Shown: in pieces, positions 36,053 through 45,950 of the stretch | Numbering within the stretch: the first letter of the stretch is position 1 | Layout: every line of letters begins with the position of its first letter | Assembly (NCBI RefSeq): GCF_000425145.1 | Contig: NZ_AULF01000017.1 | Location: forward strand, 40,072-104,071 | DNA length: 64,000 bases | Source of the DNA: Pedobacter glucosidilyticus DSM 23534 | Lineage (GTDB): Bacteria; Bacteroidota; Bacteroidia; Sphingobacteriales; Sphingobacteriaceae | Reading direction: 5' to 3' | Position numbers and translations under genes: made by a program | Notes under the pieces: generated by a model | What the model saw: only the letters and a program-made list of their open reading frames with translations | Told to the model about the DNA's origin: nothing | Database searches by the model: none

Positions 36053-37132
36053 ATGAAAAACGATTTCAAAAGTATCTATCAAAATAAAAAAGTATTTGTA
36101 ACCGGGCATACTGGGTTTAAAGGAAGCTGGTTAATTTGCTGGCTTCATTTGCTAGGTTCAAAAGTTAAAGGTTATGCTCTAGCCCCTGAGAATGATTTCG
36201 ACTTATATCCTACTATTAAAGGCGATGAATTGTGCCTGTCTGAGATAGCAGATATTAGAGATGCCGAAACATTAAAAAAATCTATTCTAGATTTTCAACC
36301 CGATTTTATCTTTCATTTAGCTGCACAACCTTTAGTAAGACTTTCTTACAAAGTACCTTTAGAAACTTTCTCTATTAATATTAACGGTACTGCGAATGTA
36401 TTGGATGCTTTGCGTTTTTTAGAAAAACCCTGCATTGCAGTAATGGTAACTACAGATAAAGTTTATCATAATCAAGAAAAGAACTACGCTTATCAAGAGA
36501 CTGATCGCTTAGGCGGCTATGACCCTTACAGTGCCAGTAAAGCTGCGGTAGAATTGGTGATAGACTCTTATCGAAAATCTTTTTTTAACCCTTTAAATTA
36601 TGCTGCCCATCAAAAATCAATTTCTGTAGCCAGAGCAGGAAATGTAATTGGCGGTGGCGATTGGGCTAGAGACCGAATTATTCCGGATATTGTAAGGGCA
36701 TTACAGGCTGAGCAAGAGATTGAGGTGAGAAACCCAAATGCAGTAAGGCCATGGCAACATGTATTAGACCCCTTAAGCGGTTATCTAACTTTAGCGGCTA
36801 AACAAGTAGAAGATCCGATTCAATTTGCTGATACATTTAATTTTGGACCTGAACCTAGCGACAACTTAACGGTAAAAGAATTGGTAAACTTCGCCATTGA
36901 TATATGGGGAAAAGGCAAAGCTAATTTTGCAATTGAAAATAACGGATATCACGAAGCTCTATTATTGCAGTTAAATATTTCCAAAGCAAAAAAGGAGTTA
37001 GATTGGCACCCTAAAATTAGCGCTAAAAAAGCCATTAAACTAACTTTAGACTGGTTCAAAAACAGTACAAATCAACAGGAAGACATAGTTTCTACATTAA
37101 TTAGAGATATTAAATCATTTGAAGATGCCTGA
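36053..37132 (+). CDS. rfbG: CDP-glucose 4,6-dehydratase
   Basis: Converts CDP-glucose to CDP-4-keto-6-deoxyglucose using bound NAD. 359 residues from the ATG at 36053; the frame extends upstream into rfbF but that part is not conserved. Short-chain dehydratase features: VFVTGHTGFKGSW for NAD binding, FHLAAQPLVRLSY, the active-site VTTDKVY and YDPYSASK (Tyr-x3-Lys), and the RfbG-type VARAGNVIGGGDWARDRIIP with RPWQHVLDPL. It lies between rfbF and the reductase gene and overlaps the latter by 8 bases. Confidence 0.97.
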   Translation: MKNDFKSIYQNKKVFVTGHTGFKGSWLICWLHLLGSKVKGYALAPENDFDLYPTIKGDELCLSEIADIRDAETLKKSILDFQPDFIFHLAAQPLVRLSYKVPLETFSININGTANVLDALRFLEKPCIAVMVTTDKVYHNQEKNYAYQETDRLGGYDPYSASKAAVELVIDSYRKSFFNPLNYAAHQKSISVARAGNVIGGGDWARDRIIPDIVRALQAEQEIEVRNPNAVRPWQHVLDPLSGYLTLAAKQVEDPIQFADTFNFGPEPSDNLTVKELVNFAIDIWGKGKANFAIENNGYHEALLLQLNISKAKKELDWHPKISAKKAIKLTLDWFKNSTNQQEDIVSTLIRDIKSFEDA

Positions 37133-38024
37133 TTTTAAAAAAAAAATATTGGTATTAGGCGGAAATGGTTTTGTAGGAAAAAATATTGCGCTTAACTTGA
37201 TTAAAGATTTTGATGTAGTTACGAGTTCTAGAAAGCAAGAACCCATTGGGAATATTTATTTTGACCTATCAAAAAAAGAAACTTGGCTTAACATAACTCA
37301 GCTAGATGCTGACATCATTATTAATTGTATAGGCTATGGTGTTGTAAAAGAAGAACAAGATATTAAAGAAGTTTTTGATACAAACTATATTAATACCATT
37401 GCTTTTTATGAATATTTAAGACTCAAATCTCCTAACATCTTTATCATCCATATTGGGACAGCATTTGAGTATGATTTAACACAGAAAAAATTACATGAAA
37501 ATAGTACAAATACACCTCTCACTCATTATGGGATGAGTAAATTTTTAGCTTCAAACTATTTACTTCATAAATTTACTTCAAACAATTATCTAATTTTACG
37601 ACCTTTTAGTATGTTCGGAAGCTTTGAAGATATTAGTAAAATAATTCCTGCATTAATTTTAGCTCAAAAAGAAAAAAGAGAATTGAAATTAAGCAACGGT
37701 TTACAAAAAAGAGACTATTTTCATATTATTGATTTGGCAAATTTCATCAATAACTTATTAAAAAAAACCGATTTGAACACTCTTCCAAAATGTATAAATA
37801 TAGGTACAGGTAGTAGTATTTCAATTAAAGAAATTGCAGAATATTTAGCTCCTCAACTACCCAGCTTTCAAACCTCATTTTGGAAATGGGGCGTACTAGC
37901 TTATAGAGAAGGTGAAACAGAAGAATTTTTTAATGCTTCTATAACTGGTAAAAAATTAGGGTTTGAGGCTAGTGATTTAAAAACCAAACTTAAAGAAACC
38001 ATATCCTATTACTGGAATTTATGA
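37125..38024 (+). CDS. NAD(P)-dependent sugar reductase/epimerase (RfbJ-like)
   Basis: 299 residues, extended short-chain dehydrogenase. The ATG at 37125 is preferred over a TTG at 37119. It has [15 protein letters not shown] for the cofactor, INCIGYGVV, the serine/threonine strand [12 protein letters not shown] and Y-G-M-S-K for catalysis, and IINLRPFS-type [11 protein letters not shown]. Position between rfbG and rfbH suggests it reduces the 4-keto group of the CDP-3,6-dideoxy sugar in the last step, like CDP-abequose synthase RfbJ. Which dideoxyhexose (abequose, paratose or other) results cannot be told. Overlaps rfbG by 8 and rfbH by 4 bases. Confidence 0.8.
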   Translation: MPDFKKKILVLGGNGFVGKNIALNLIKDFDVVTSSRKQEPIGNIYFDLSKKETWLNITQLDADIIINCIGYGVVKEEQDIKEVFDTNYINTIAFYEYLRLKSPNIFIIHIGTAFEYDLTQKKLHENSTNTPLTHYGMSKFLASNYLLHKFTSNNYLILRPFSMFGSFEDISKIIPALILAQKEKRELKLSNGLQKRDYFHIIDLANFINNLLKKTDLNTLPKCINIGTGSSISIKEIAEYLAPQLPSFQTSFWKWGVLAYREGETEEFFNASITGKKLGFEASDLKTKLKETISYYWNL

Positions 38025-39331
38025 ATTTTAAAAATATAAACGAAGAGCTAAAGGGAGGTTTAATTAGCGCTTTATTCTTAAATATCAATAAAATTATTAC
38101 TCCAGGTATTGATTATATCCCTGTTACAGGGAAAGTAATCGATGAACAAGATTTATTAGCTGGTGTAGATGCTGTTTTAGATGGATGGTTAACTACTGGA
38201 AGATATGCAGCAGATTTTGAGCGAGAATTGGCTAGATATTTTGGCAGTCGTTTTTCTTTATTAGTTAACTCTGGCTCATCTGCGAATTTAGCCGCTTTTT
38301 ATGCCTTAACTAGCCCTAAACTAGGCGAAAGGGCTATAAAACCAGGTGATGAGGTAATAACCGTTGCTGCGGGTTTTCCAACCACAGTAAACCCAATGAT
38401 TCAGTTTGGCTGTATACCTGTATTTATAGATATTGCTATTCCTACCTACAATATCAAATCAGAATTGATTGAAGAAGCTATTGGACCTAAAACCAAAGCC
38501 ATTATGTTGGCTCATACGCTAGGTAATCCGTTTGATCTAGCTAAAGTTACTGCTTTGTGTAAAAAATATAACTTATGGTTAATTGAAGATGACTGTGACA
38601 GTTTGGGCGCTACTTATAATGGACAAAAAACAGGTACTTTTGGAGATTTAGCTACTTTATCTTTTTATCCAGCACATCATATTACCATGGGAGAAGGCGG
38701 TGCGGTTTTAATTAATAATACTTCCCTCAAAAAAATTACCGAAAGTTTTAGAGACTGGGGAAGAGATTGCTGGTGTGAACCAGGAAAAGATAATACCTGC
38801 GGCAAACGTTTTGACCAATGCTTAGGAAAATTACCTAATGGTTACGACCACAAATATACCTATTCACACATTGGCTTCAATTTAAAAGTAACCGATACTC
38901 AGGCAGCTATTGGTTTGAGCCAATTACAAAAGGCGGATACTTTTGTTGCTAAAAGACGAGAGAATTACGCTTTACTGTATAAAAAATTAAAGCCATTTGA
39001 AGAACATTTTATATTGCCCGAATCTACTGAAAATAGTAATCCAAGTTGGTTTGGTTTTTTGATTACCATACGAGAGGGAAGCCCTATCAAAAGAAACGAA
39101 TTGGTGCAATACCTAGAAAACAATAAAATTGGTACCCGTTTATTATTTGCTGGAAATTTATTAAAACAACCTGCTTATGTAAACTTAAAACATCGTTTAG
39201 TAGGTGGTATAGAGAACACCGATAAGGTAATGAATGATGCTTTTTGGTTGGGTGTTTGGCCGGGTCTAAATGAAAGTCACTATGATTATGTGATAGCAAA
39301 AATTGAAAGTTTTGTAGCTAAATTAAAATAA
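38021..39331 (+). CDS. rfbH: CDP-4-keto-6-deoxyglucose 3-dehydrase (E1)
   Basis: PMP- and [2Fe-2S]-dependent enzyme that removes the C3 hydroxyl. 436 residues, the family length. The aminotransferase-fold lysine is replaced by histidine as required: [14 protein letters not shown] with H220. A cysteine set for the iron-sulfur centre follows (C250, C252, C260, C267 in [20 protein letters not shown]). The N-terminal [13 protein letters not shown] and [12 protein letters not shown] are family motifs. It needs an electron-delivering reductase (RfbI/AscD), which is not in this window. Overlaps the preceding reductase by 4 bases. Confidence 0.96.
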   Translation: MNFKNINEELKGGLISALFLNINKIITPGIDYIPVTGKVIDEQDLLAGVDAVLDGWLTTGRYAADFERELARYFGSRFSLLVNSGSSANLAAFYALTSPKLGERAIKPGDEVITVAAGFPTTVNPMIQFGCIPVFIDIAIPTYNIKSELIEEAIGPKTKAIMLAHTLGNPFDLAKVTALCKKYNLWLIEDDCDSLGATYNGQKTGTFGDLATLSFYPAHHITMGEGGAVLINNTSLKKITESFRDWGRDCWCEPGKDNTCGKRFDQCLGKLPNGYDHKYTYSHIGFNLKVTDTQAAIGLSQLQKADTFVAKRRENYALLYKKLKPFEEHFILPESTENSNPSWFGFLITIREGSPIKRNELVQYLENNKIGTRLLFAGNLLKQPAYVNLKHRLVGGIENTDKVMNDAFWLGVWPGLNESHYDYVIAKIESFVAKLK

Positions 39332-40665
39332 TGTACACTATACTAGGGGCAGGTTTATCAGGTATTAGTGCTTCCTATCATTTAGGTCATGAAGATTGTA
39401 TTGTTTTCGAAAAAAACAATTATCTGGGAGGACATATTCATTCTGAGCAAATAAATGGCTTTACCTGGGATGAAGGTCCGCATGTGTCTTTTACCAAAGA
39501 TGAGTATGTAAGAGAATTATTGGCAGATAATGTATCTCAAGAATTTTTGGAATACCCAGTAGAAACTGCAAACTATTATCACGGAAATTGGATTCCTCAT
39601 CCGTCTCAATCTAATTTATTCGCCCTACCTGAAAAACTAAGAGCAGAATGCCTAAGTGATTTTTTAAAAACAAGAAATCAACTGAATAATGCTATCCCTA
39701 AAAATTATGAAGAATGGCTAAAGCTTGCATTTGGCGAAAAATTTTATCAAGAATTCCCCAGAGCCTATACCGAGAAATATTGGACAGTAAGGCCTGCACT
39801 TCTTAGTACAGATTGGGTGGGTGAAAGAGTTTTTTATCCGAATATTGAAGATGTTAAAAATGGGGCAATAGGTCCATTAAGCAATCAAACACATTACATA
39901 TCTAAAATACGCTATCCTAAAAAAGGAGGCTATTTCGCATACACTAATAAACTAAGAACAGGTTTAAATGTGAAGCTGAATAAAGAATTAACTAACATCA
40001 GTTTTAAAGATAAAAAGCTAAGTTTTAAAGATGGTAGCGTACATCACTATAAAAAGCTAATTTCAACAATCCCATTACCTCTTTTAATCAAAAAAAGCGA
40101 TGCACCAATAGAAATTAAGGAAGCTAGTGAGAAACTATCTTGCAGTTCGCTATTGCTGATTAATATTACAGCTAATCATAAAACTTTAAAATCTTATAAT
40201 TGGATGTACGTATATGATGAAGATAAATTGAGTACAAGAATTAACTGCACCGAATTACTTTCGCCAGAGAATGCACCTATAGGTAAAACGGGCATTCAAG
40301 TAGAGGTTTATTTCTCTAAATATAAACCTATAAACCAAAGTTTTGATACCATCGCAGAAAAAGTTATGGCAGAACTGATAGAAATGGGGATTCTTAAGAA
40401 TAAAGCTACCGTAATTGATTACCATACTAAATGGGTAAAATGGGCAAATGTTATTTTTGACCACGACAGACAAGATGCTTTAAACGAAATATTAGATTAC
40501 TTAAGCCAATATGGTTTACAAAGAAATGAACAAGATTTATTACCTATGACAAACTGGACCAATTATAAAGCACCTAAAGAAGCTGATTTATATATAGCCG
40601 GACGGTTTGCAGAATGGAAATATTACTGGACAGATGATTGTATTTTGAGAGGAAAAAATATCTAA
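39331..40665 (+). CDS. FAD-dependent UDP-galactopyranose-mutase-like oxidoreductase
   Basis: 444 residues, sharing one base with the rfbH stop. The N-terminal dinucleotide-binding motif TILGAGLSGISASYHL and the acidic end VFEKNNYLGGHIHSE plus FTWDEGPHVSF are those of the amine-oxidase/UGM superfamily. The middle has YTEKYWTVRPALLSTDW and RYPKKGGYFAYTNKL; the end has LYIAGRFAEWKYYWTDDCI, the FAD-binding motif. Related proteins sit in many polysaccharide loci and may change ring form or redox state of a sugar. The sequence is distant from true Glf, so the substrate is open. Confidence 0.8.
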   Translation: MYTILGAGLSGISASYHLGHEDCIVFEKNNYLGGHIHSEQINGFTWDEGPHVSFTKDEYVRELLADNVSQEFLEYPVETANYYHGNWIPHPSQSNLFALPEKLRAECLSDFLKTRNQLNNAIPKNYEEWLKLAFGEKFYQEFPRAYTEKYWTVRPALLSTDWVGERVFYPNIEDVKNGAIGPLSNQTHYISKIRYPKKGGYFAYTNKLRTGLNVKLNKELTNISFKDKKLSFKDGSVHHYKKLISTIPLPLLIKKSDAPIEIKEASEKLSCSSLLLINITANHKTLKSYNWMYVYDEDKLSTRINCTELLSPENAPIGKTGIQVEVYFSKYKPINQSFDTIAEKVMAELIEMGILKNKATVIDYHTKWVKWANVIFDHDRQDALNEILDYLSQYGLQRNEQDLLPMTNWTNYKAPKEADLYIAGRFAEWKYYWTDDCILRGKNI

Positions 40666-40668
40666 TTT

Positions 40669-41538
40669 ATGCCTAAAGTAAGTGTTATAATACCCACTTA
40701 TAATCGTTCTGGTTATTTAAAGAAAGCAATTGAAAGTATTTTGTCACAATCTTTTGAGGATTTTGAAATTCTCATTACAGATAATGCCTCAACGGATAAT
40801 ACCGAAGAAACTGTTAAAAATTTCACCGATAAAAGGATTAAATACTTTCGAAATCAAGAAAATCTTGGTGTAGTAGAAAATCACAATATTGCATTAAGGC
40901 ACTGCTGCGGAGAATATATCCATATTTTCAGTGATGATGATATTATGTTACCTAATTGTTTATCAAAAAAGATTGAAATCATTAATAATAACGATGACAT
41001 TTCACTAATACATTCGGATATATCAATCATTAACTCTGACGATTTAATAGTTAATAAGGAACATTGGAATAGGAATAGATATAAGGAAAAAAAGATTCGA
41101 GATAAAATATTAAGAAACGGTATAACTATGAAGAAATACAATTTCCAATCTCTATTTTACATGTGGAATTTTATTTCGATGCCAACTGTTTTGGTTAAAA
41201 AATCAGTTTTATTTGAAAATGGCCTTTTTAATCAAAATACAATTTATTTTTGTGACTGGGCTCTTTGGTTAAAATTAGCCAAAAACCATAACTTTTATTA
41301 TCTAGATTCTAAAACAGTATTATACAGAATACATCCTTTGAATATCATAAAAGAAAATACTACTCAAAATGAATTAACAGAGCTTACTATCATGAAAAAT
41401 GAAGTAACATCCAATAAATATTGCACCAATTACTTGATTTCTAAGAAACAAATTGAAAAATTTCAAAATAAGAAGTTAACCTCATTATTAGAAGACATAA
41501 AATACTTTTTACATTTAATAACTAAGTATTTTGAATAA
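40669..41538 (+). CDS. Glycosyltransferase family 2
   Basis: 289 residues. GT-A fold with VSVIIPTYNRSGYLKKAIES, ILITDNASTDNT, NLGVVENHNIAL and metal-binding FSDDDIML (SDDD at 88-91), then FISMPTVLVKKSVLFENG and FCDWALWLKLAKN on the acceptor side. Inverting transfer of one sugar is expected. Overlaps the next gene by 8 bases. From here to about 51.5 kb the DNA is strikingly AT-rich, with Lys/Asn/Ile-heavy proteins. Confidence 0.92.
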   Translation: MPKVSVIIPTYNRSGYLKKAIESILSQSFEDFEILITDNASTDNTEETVKNFTDKRIKYFRNQENLGVVENHNIALRHCCGEYIHIFSDDDIMLPNCLSKKIEIINNNDDISLIHSDISIINSDDLIVNKEHWNRNRYKEKKIRDKILRNGITMKKYNFQSLFYMWNFISMPTVLVKKSVLFENGLFNQNTIYFCDWALWLKLAKNHNFYYLDSKTVLYRIHPLNIIKENTTQNELTELTIMKNEVTSNKYCTNYLISKKQIEKFQNKKLTSLLEDIKYFLHLITKYFE

Positions 41539-42670
41539 AATAAAATTAAAAAATTCATTGGCTAACATTATTAACGTTGCAATTCTATCAACAAATAATA
41601 CTGCTTATTCAGAAACATTCATAAAGGCACACAAAACGTTACCTTTCCATATCAAATTCTATTATGGGGGTACGCTTCCTTCCCATTTGGAGGGCGAAGG
41701 GTATTTAGTAAAAAATCGAATCACTAATTTAATTAATAGATTAAAGTATGTGTTTGATAAATCATTAAGTACCCCAGAACTTGCGTTGAAGCATTCGCTT
41801 GCTAAAAATAGAATACAGTTAGTTCTTGCAGAGTTTGGCGTTACTGCTGCAGATTCTTTGAATGTTATTAAAAGTTTAAACATACCTTTAATTACTCATT
41901 TTCATGGAGCAGACGCTAGTGAATACAAACTTTTAAACGCGTACCGAGACAAATATCTAGAAGTTTTCTCTTATGCAAAAAAAATTGTAGTTGTTTCCAG
42001 AAAAATGAAATCTGCATTAATTGAGTTAGGGTGTCCAGAAGATAAATTACTTCTAAATACATATGGACCACATTCCTCTTTTTTTGAAATTCCTAAGCGG
42101 CTTAAGAAACAACAATTTGTTGCCATAGGTAGGTTTGTAGACAAAAAAGCTCCTTATTTGTTGATTATGGCTTTCCAAAAAATTGTAAATAAGCATCCAA
42201 ATACAAGATTAGTTTTTGGAGGTGATGGACCACTTTTAAATACTTGTAAGAATTTAGTGAAGATAATGGGACTTCAAGATAATGTATCTTTTCTTGGTGT
42301 TTTAAAACCTCACGAAGTAAAAGCATTATTTACCGAATCTATAGCATTTGTACAGCATTCAATTGTTGCTGACAATGGAGATTCTGAGGGTACACCTGTT
42401 TCTATTCTAGAAGCTCAGGCTGCTGCATTGCCTGTTATTTCTACATATCATGCAGGAATTCCTGATGTAGTAATTCATAAAAAAACAGGTTTACTTTGTG
42501 AAGAGATGGATATAGAAAAGATGGCAAATAATATGCTAAAACTAATAGAGAACCCTGAACTATGTCGATTATATGGTAAAAATGCTGCTATACATATTAA
42601 AGAGAATTTCAGTATCGAGAAACATTTAAGTTGCTTAGAAGAAGCAATAAAAAAAACAATTGATGAGTAA
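41531..42670 (+). CDS. Glycosyltransferase family 4 (WcaL-like)
   Basis: 379 residues from a probable TTG start overlapping the previous gene. Early TAYSETFIKAHKTLPFHIKF is typical of WcaL/AmsK-like transferases. The donor domain has AIGRFVDKKAPYLLIMAF, LVFGGDGPLL and the E-x7-E motif DSEGTPVSILEAQAAALP. Retaining transfer from a nucleotide sugar is expected. A 91-base AT-rich gap without any gene separates it from the next one. Confidence 0.92.
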   Translation: MNKIKLKNSLANIINVAILSTNNTAYSETFIKAHKTLPFHIKFYYGGTLPSHLEGEGYLVKNRITNLINRLKYVFDKSLSTPELALKHSLAKNRIQLVLAEFGVTAADSLNVIKSLNIPLITHFHGADASEYKLLNAYRDKYLEVFSYAKKIVVVSRKMKSALIELGCPEDKLLLNTYGPHSSFFEIPKRLKKQQFVAIGRFVDKKAPYLLIMAFQKIVNKHPNTRLVFGGDGPLLNTCKNLVKIMGLQDNVSFLGVLKPHEVKALFTESIAFVQHSIVADNGDSEGTPVSILEAQAAALPVISTYHAGIPDVVIHKKTGLLCEEMDIEKMANNMLKLIENPELCRLYGKNAAIHIKENFSIEKHLSCLEEAIKKTIDE

Positions 42671-42761
42671 ATTTAAAATTAATAGATTTATATTTTTTAG
42701 TTTTTAGATAGTTTTAAACGAATATTTTAATAATCAAATTATATTATTTAAATAAAGTATA

Positions 42762-43910
42762 TTGAGAATATTGATTTTCGCACATGACGCTGGCCTGTAT
42801 GGAGCTTCTCAATCTTTACTAAGTATTATAGAACATTTAGTAAATACCAATCGGTTTAAGATTCTGGTGTTATTACCTTATGGTGGTCCAATAGAGAAAT
42901 TGTTGAACATTAAAAATATACCATATAAAATTATATATTTTCCTAGATGTGTAGTTTCATTCAAAGCAAATGAAAACCAAATTAGTAAGTTTCGTATACG
43001 TTTAGGATATTTATTGAAAACCTATAATGTACTGCCACAGCTTAAGATTTTAACAAGTATTTTTGCTCCAGATGTTATTTACACTAATACTTCTGTTGTT
43101 AGTACAGGTTATTATATAGCTAATAAACTTAAAATTCCGCATGTATGGCACATCAGAGAGTTTGGAGATATTGATTATGGCTTTACTTACTTACCTTCTA
43201 AACACGCTATTAAACGATATATAGCAAAAAGTAAAAGTATCTTTGTTTCTCAAAAATTGAAACAAAATTGGTTAAAAAACACACAAATTGATGCAACAGT
43301 AATTCACAATGGAATCAATATATTAGAACCCAAGACCATTAACTACCCGCAAGATGGAGAAATTAATCTTGGTCTTTTGGGCGCAATTACACCTGGAAAA
43401 GGTCAGTTAATAGCACTTCAAGCTTATGTAAAATTTCTAGATAACTACCCCAATGCTAATTTACATTTCTATGGTGGCGTTATAGATAATGATTATTTTA
43501 GGGCTTTAAAACAACTGATACTAGACTATAAGATTGAATCAAAAGTTATATTTCATGGATTTGTTGAGAATGAGAATATTTATAGCCAATTAGACGTGAT
43601 TCTAAATTGCTCTGACCATGAAGGGTTCGGAAGATCTGTAATAGAGGCAATGATGAATAGTAAACCAGTAATTGGAAACAACAGTGGGGGTCTACCAGAA
43701 ATTATTAATCATCAAGTTAATGGTTATCTCTATGAAAAATCCGACCAATCCCTTTTGACAAATTTATTAGAGCTTTTTCATTCCAAAGACAATTATATTA
43801 ATATAACTAGAAACGGCTATCAAAAAGCAAGAGAGCATTTTAGCTCAGCAAGATACCTGAACAATGTAACTGAAATTTTGAAAAAGGCAGCAAATGTTAA
43901 AAGAAATTAA
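42762..43910 (+). CDS. Glycosyltransferase family 4
   Basis: 382 residues from a TTG start (ttgagaatattg). N-terminal IFAHDAGLYGASQSLLSIIE and VIYTNTSVVSTGYYIANKL plus HVWHIREFGDIDYGF belong to the acceptor domain; LLGAITPGKGQLIALQAYV and DHEGFGRSVIEAMMNSKP to the donor domain. It is a clear paralogue of the gene at 45951-47099, which has the same length and the LYGA, HIWHLREFG and EGFGR motifs in the same places. Overlaps the WbsX gene by 17 bases. Confidence 0.92.
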   Translation: MRILIFAHDAGLYGASQSLLSIIEHLVNTNRFKILVLLPYGGPIEKLLNIKNIPYKIIYFPRCVVSFKANENQISKFRIRLGYLLKTYNVLPQLKILTSIFAPDVIYTNTSVVSTGYYIANKLKIPHVWHIREFGDIDYGFTYLPSKHAIKRYIAKSKSIFVSQKLKQNWLKNTQIDATVIHNGINILEPKTINYPQDGEINLGLLGAITPGKGQLIALQAYVKFLDNYPNANLHFYGGVIDNDYFRALKQLILDYKIESKVIFHGFVENENIYSQLDVILNCSDHEGFGRSVIEAMMNSKPVIGNNSGGLPEIINHQVNGYLYEKSDQSLLTNLLELFHSKDNYINITRNGYQKAREHFSSARYLNNVTEILKKAANVKRN

Positions 43911-45018
43911 ACCTATTGCGATTCACCTTCCCCAATTCCATCCTTTTCCTGAAAATGATGAATGGTGGGGTAAAGGATTTACTGAGTGGACTAACGTAAC
44001 CAAAGCTCGGCCTTTATTTGAGGGCCATTACCAGCCTCATTTACCTACAGATTTAGGGTTTTATGATTTAAGATTAGAAGAAGCTAGAGTTACACAAATA
44101 GAACTAGCGAAGCAATATGGCATATATGGTTTTTGTTACTATCATTATTGGTTTAATGGAAAACCAATGATGTACGAACCTATAGAAAGAATGCTAGCTA
44201 ATCCTAAAGAAGATTTCCCGTTTATGTTTTGTTGGGCAAATGAAAATTGGACGAGAACTTGGGATGGAAATGAAAAAGATGTTTTAGTTAAGCAAAACTA
44301 TTCAGAAGCTGATTTCATACAACATATTAACTATTTAATTCCGTTTTTTCAAGATAAACGATATATTAAGGTATATAATAAACCTGTGTTTATCATTTAC
44401 AAAAGCGATGATATTCCCAACTTAGATGATACAATTAAACTTTGGAATACTGAATTAAAAAAAGTAAATATAGAAATCTATTGGTGTAGAATTGAGCGTT
44501 GGACGGGTTCTAATGGTAAGAATTCTTTAAATAAATTCGATGCCGCTATAGAATTTCAGCCGATGAGTGCTAACTTTAAGAGTTATATTAAACATAAAGA
44601 TAATAAATATAAAAAACCTAATATACTGTCACGAATATTTAAAAAATTGACTTCGAATTACAAAAATTCTAAATTTCAATTAAATATACATGATTTAGAG
44701 CAATATATCGATTATGATTTAAATAATCCACCTATTAAAGATTATAAGATTTATCCTTGTGTTTCACCTATGTGGGACAATACTGCTAGGAAGGGCACCA
44801 AAGCTTTAATCTTCAAGAATTCAACCCCTAAGATTTATAAAAAATGGCTAAAAGGTAAATTAAATATGTTTAAACCATTTTCAAAAGATGAAAACTTTAT
44901 CTTTATTAATGCTTGGAATGAATGGGCTGAAGGAAACCATTTAGAGCCCTGTATAAAATGGGGTAGACAATATCTAGAAGCAACACTAGAAGCATTGCAA
45001 GAAGCTGAAAATAAATAA
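43894..45018 (+). CDS. WbsX-family glycan biosynthesis protein (GH99-like)
   Basis: 374 residues. PIAIHLPQFHPFPENDEWWG and GFTEWTNVTKARPLFEGHYQ are the diagnostic start of the WbsX family, with YGIYGFCYYHYWFNGKPMM, FMFCWANENWTRTWDG and the late FIFINAWNEWAEGNHLEP. The family has a TIM-barrel related to GH99 and is found in O-antigen and exopolysaccharide clusters, where it is annotated as a glycosyltransferase or glycosidase; the true reaction is not settled. It is soluble, without a signal peptide, and translationally coupled to the genes on both sides. Confidence 0.88.
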   Translation: MLKEIKPIAIHLPQFHPFPENDEWWGKGFTEWTNVTKARPLFEGHYQPHLPTDLGFYDLRLEEARVTQIELAKQYGIYGFCYYHYWFNGKPMMYEPIERMLANPKEDFPFMFCWANENWTRTWDGNEKDVLVKQNYSEADFIQHINYLIPFFQDKRYIKVYNKPVFIIYKSDDIPNLDDTIKLWNTELKKVNIEIYWCRIERWTGSNGKNSLNKFDAAIEFQPMSANFKSYIKHKDNKYKKPNILSRIFKKLTSNYKNSKFQLNIHDLEQYIDYDLNNPPIKDYKIYPCVSPMWDNTARKGTKALIFKNSTPKIYKKWLKGKLNMFKPFSKDENFIFINAWNEWAEGNHLEPCIKWGRQYLEATLEALQEAENK

Positions 45019-45019
45019 C

Positions 45020-45931
45020 ATGAAAGTAGCTACAATAATAGTTACCTATAATGGAGAACAATGGATTGAAAGATGTATTAATAGCCTTATTAAATCTTCA
45101 AAAAAAACTGAAATAATAGTCATAGATAATGGATCAAAAGACAATACACTAAATATAATAAAAGATAAATGCCCTTCGGTAAAATTATTAGAGAAAAAAG
45201 AAAATTTAGGTTTCGGAGCTGCCAATAATTTAGGGATACTATATGCTCTTAATTCTAATATGGATTATGTATTTCTACTTAATCAAGATGCTTGGGTACA
45301 TCCAGATACTATTGAAGTTTTAATATCTACGAGTTATAAAGATAAATCCTTTGGAATTTTAAGTCCAATTCACTTAAATGGTAAAGGAACTGCGCTAGAT
45401 AAAAATTTTTCTCATCATATTAATTCCGAAGATTGCCCGGGTCTTCTTTCTGATTTTATATTGAATCATAATAATTTAAAAGACATCTATCCAATTAAAT
45501 TTACTAATGCAGCCGCTTGGTTAGTAACAAGAGAATGCTTAGAAATAGTTGGAGGCTTTAACCCTTCTTTTTTCCACTATGGAGAAGATAATAATTATGT
45601 TCATAGAGTTCATTTTCATAATCTAAAGGTTGGTATAATCCCTACAGTATTTATAAATCATGACAGAGAATATAGAGATAATAACGAGTACTTTAATGAT
45701 ATAAATAATTATAAACGTTCAATTATAGAAAAAACATCAAATCCCAATCTACCCTTTTCAATTACTAAAGAGACTAAACACCTGATTTTTATATGCTTAA
45801 AAAGCATATTTTTTAAAAGAAAAACATTTAAAATATCTCTACAGAAACTTATTTTTTTAACGAAATTAGATAACAAAACTCTAGCCTTAAATTTAAAAAA
45901 ATCAAAAGGAAAAAAAGCTTTTCTAAATTAG
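45020..45931 (+). CDS. Glycosyltransferase family 2 (rhamnosyltransferase-like)
   Basis: 303 residues. VATIIVTYNGEQWIERCINS, IIVIDNGSKDNT, ENLGFGAANNLGILYAL and LLNQDAWVHPDTI (NQDAW in place of the usual DxD) are typical of the rhamnosyltransferase-like GT2 branch. TNAAAWLVTRECLEIVGGF and FFHYGEDNNYVHRVHFHN follow. The C-terminal 50 residues are very lysine-rich. It starts one base after the WbsX stop. Confidence 0.9.
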   Translation: MKVATIIVTYNGEQWIERCINSLIKSSKKTEIIVIDNGSKDNTLNIIKDKCPSVKLLEKKENLGFGAANNLGILYALNSNMDYVFLLNQDAWVHPDTIEVLISTSYKDKSFGILSPIHLNGKGTALDKNFSHHINSEDCPGLLSDFILNHNNLKDIYPIKFTNAAAWLVTRECLEIVGGFNPSFFHYGEDNNYVHRVHFHNLKVGIIPTVFINHDREYRDNNEYFNDINNYKRSIIEKTSNPNLPFSITKETKHLIFICLKSIFFKRKTFKISLQKLIFLTKLDNKTLALNLKKSKGKKAFLN

Positions 45932-45950
45932 TTAATAGCTCAATCTAAAC

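Noticed and set aside
39331..40665. Assignment of the flavoprotein as a true UDP-galactopyranose mutase (glf)
   Set aside because: The FAD motifs fit the superfamily, but the length (444) and central motifs differ from standard Glf, so only a UGM-like label is kept.
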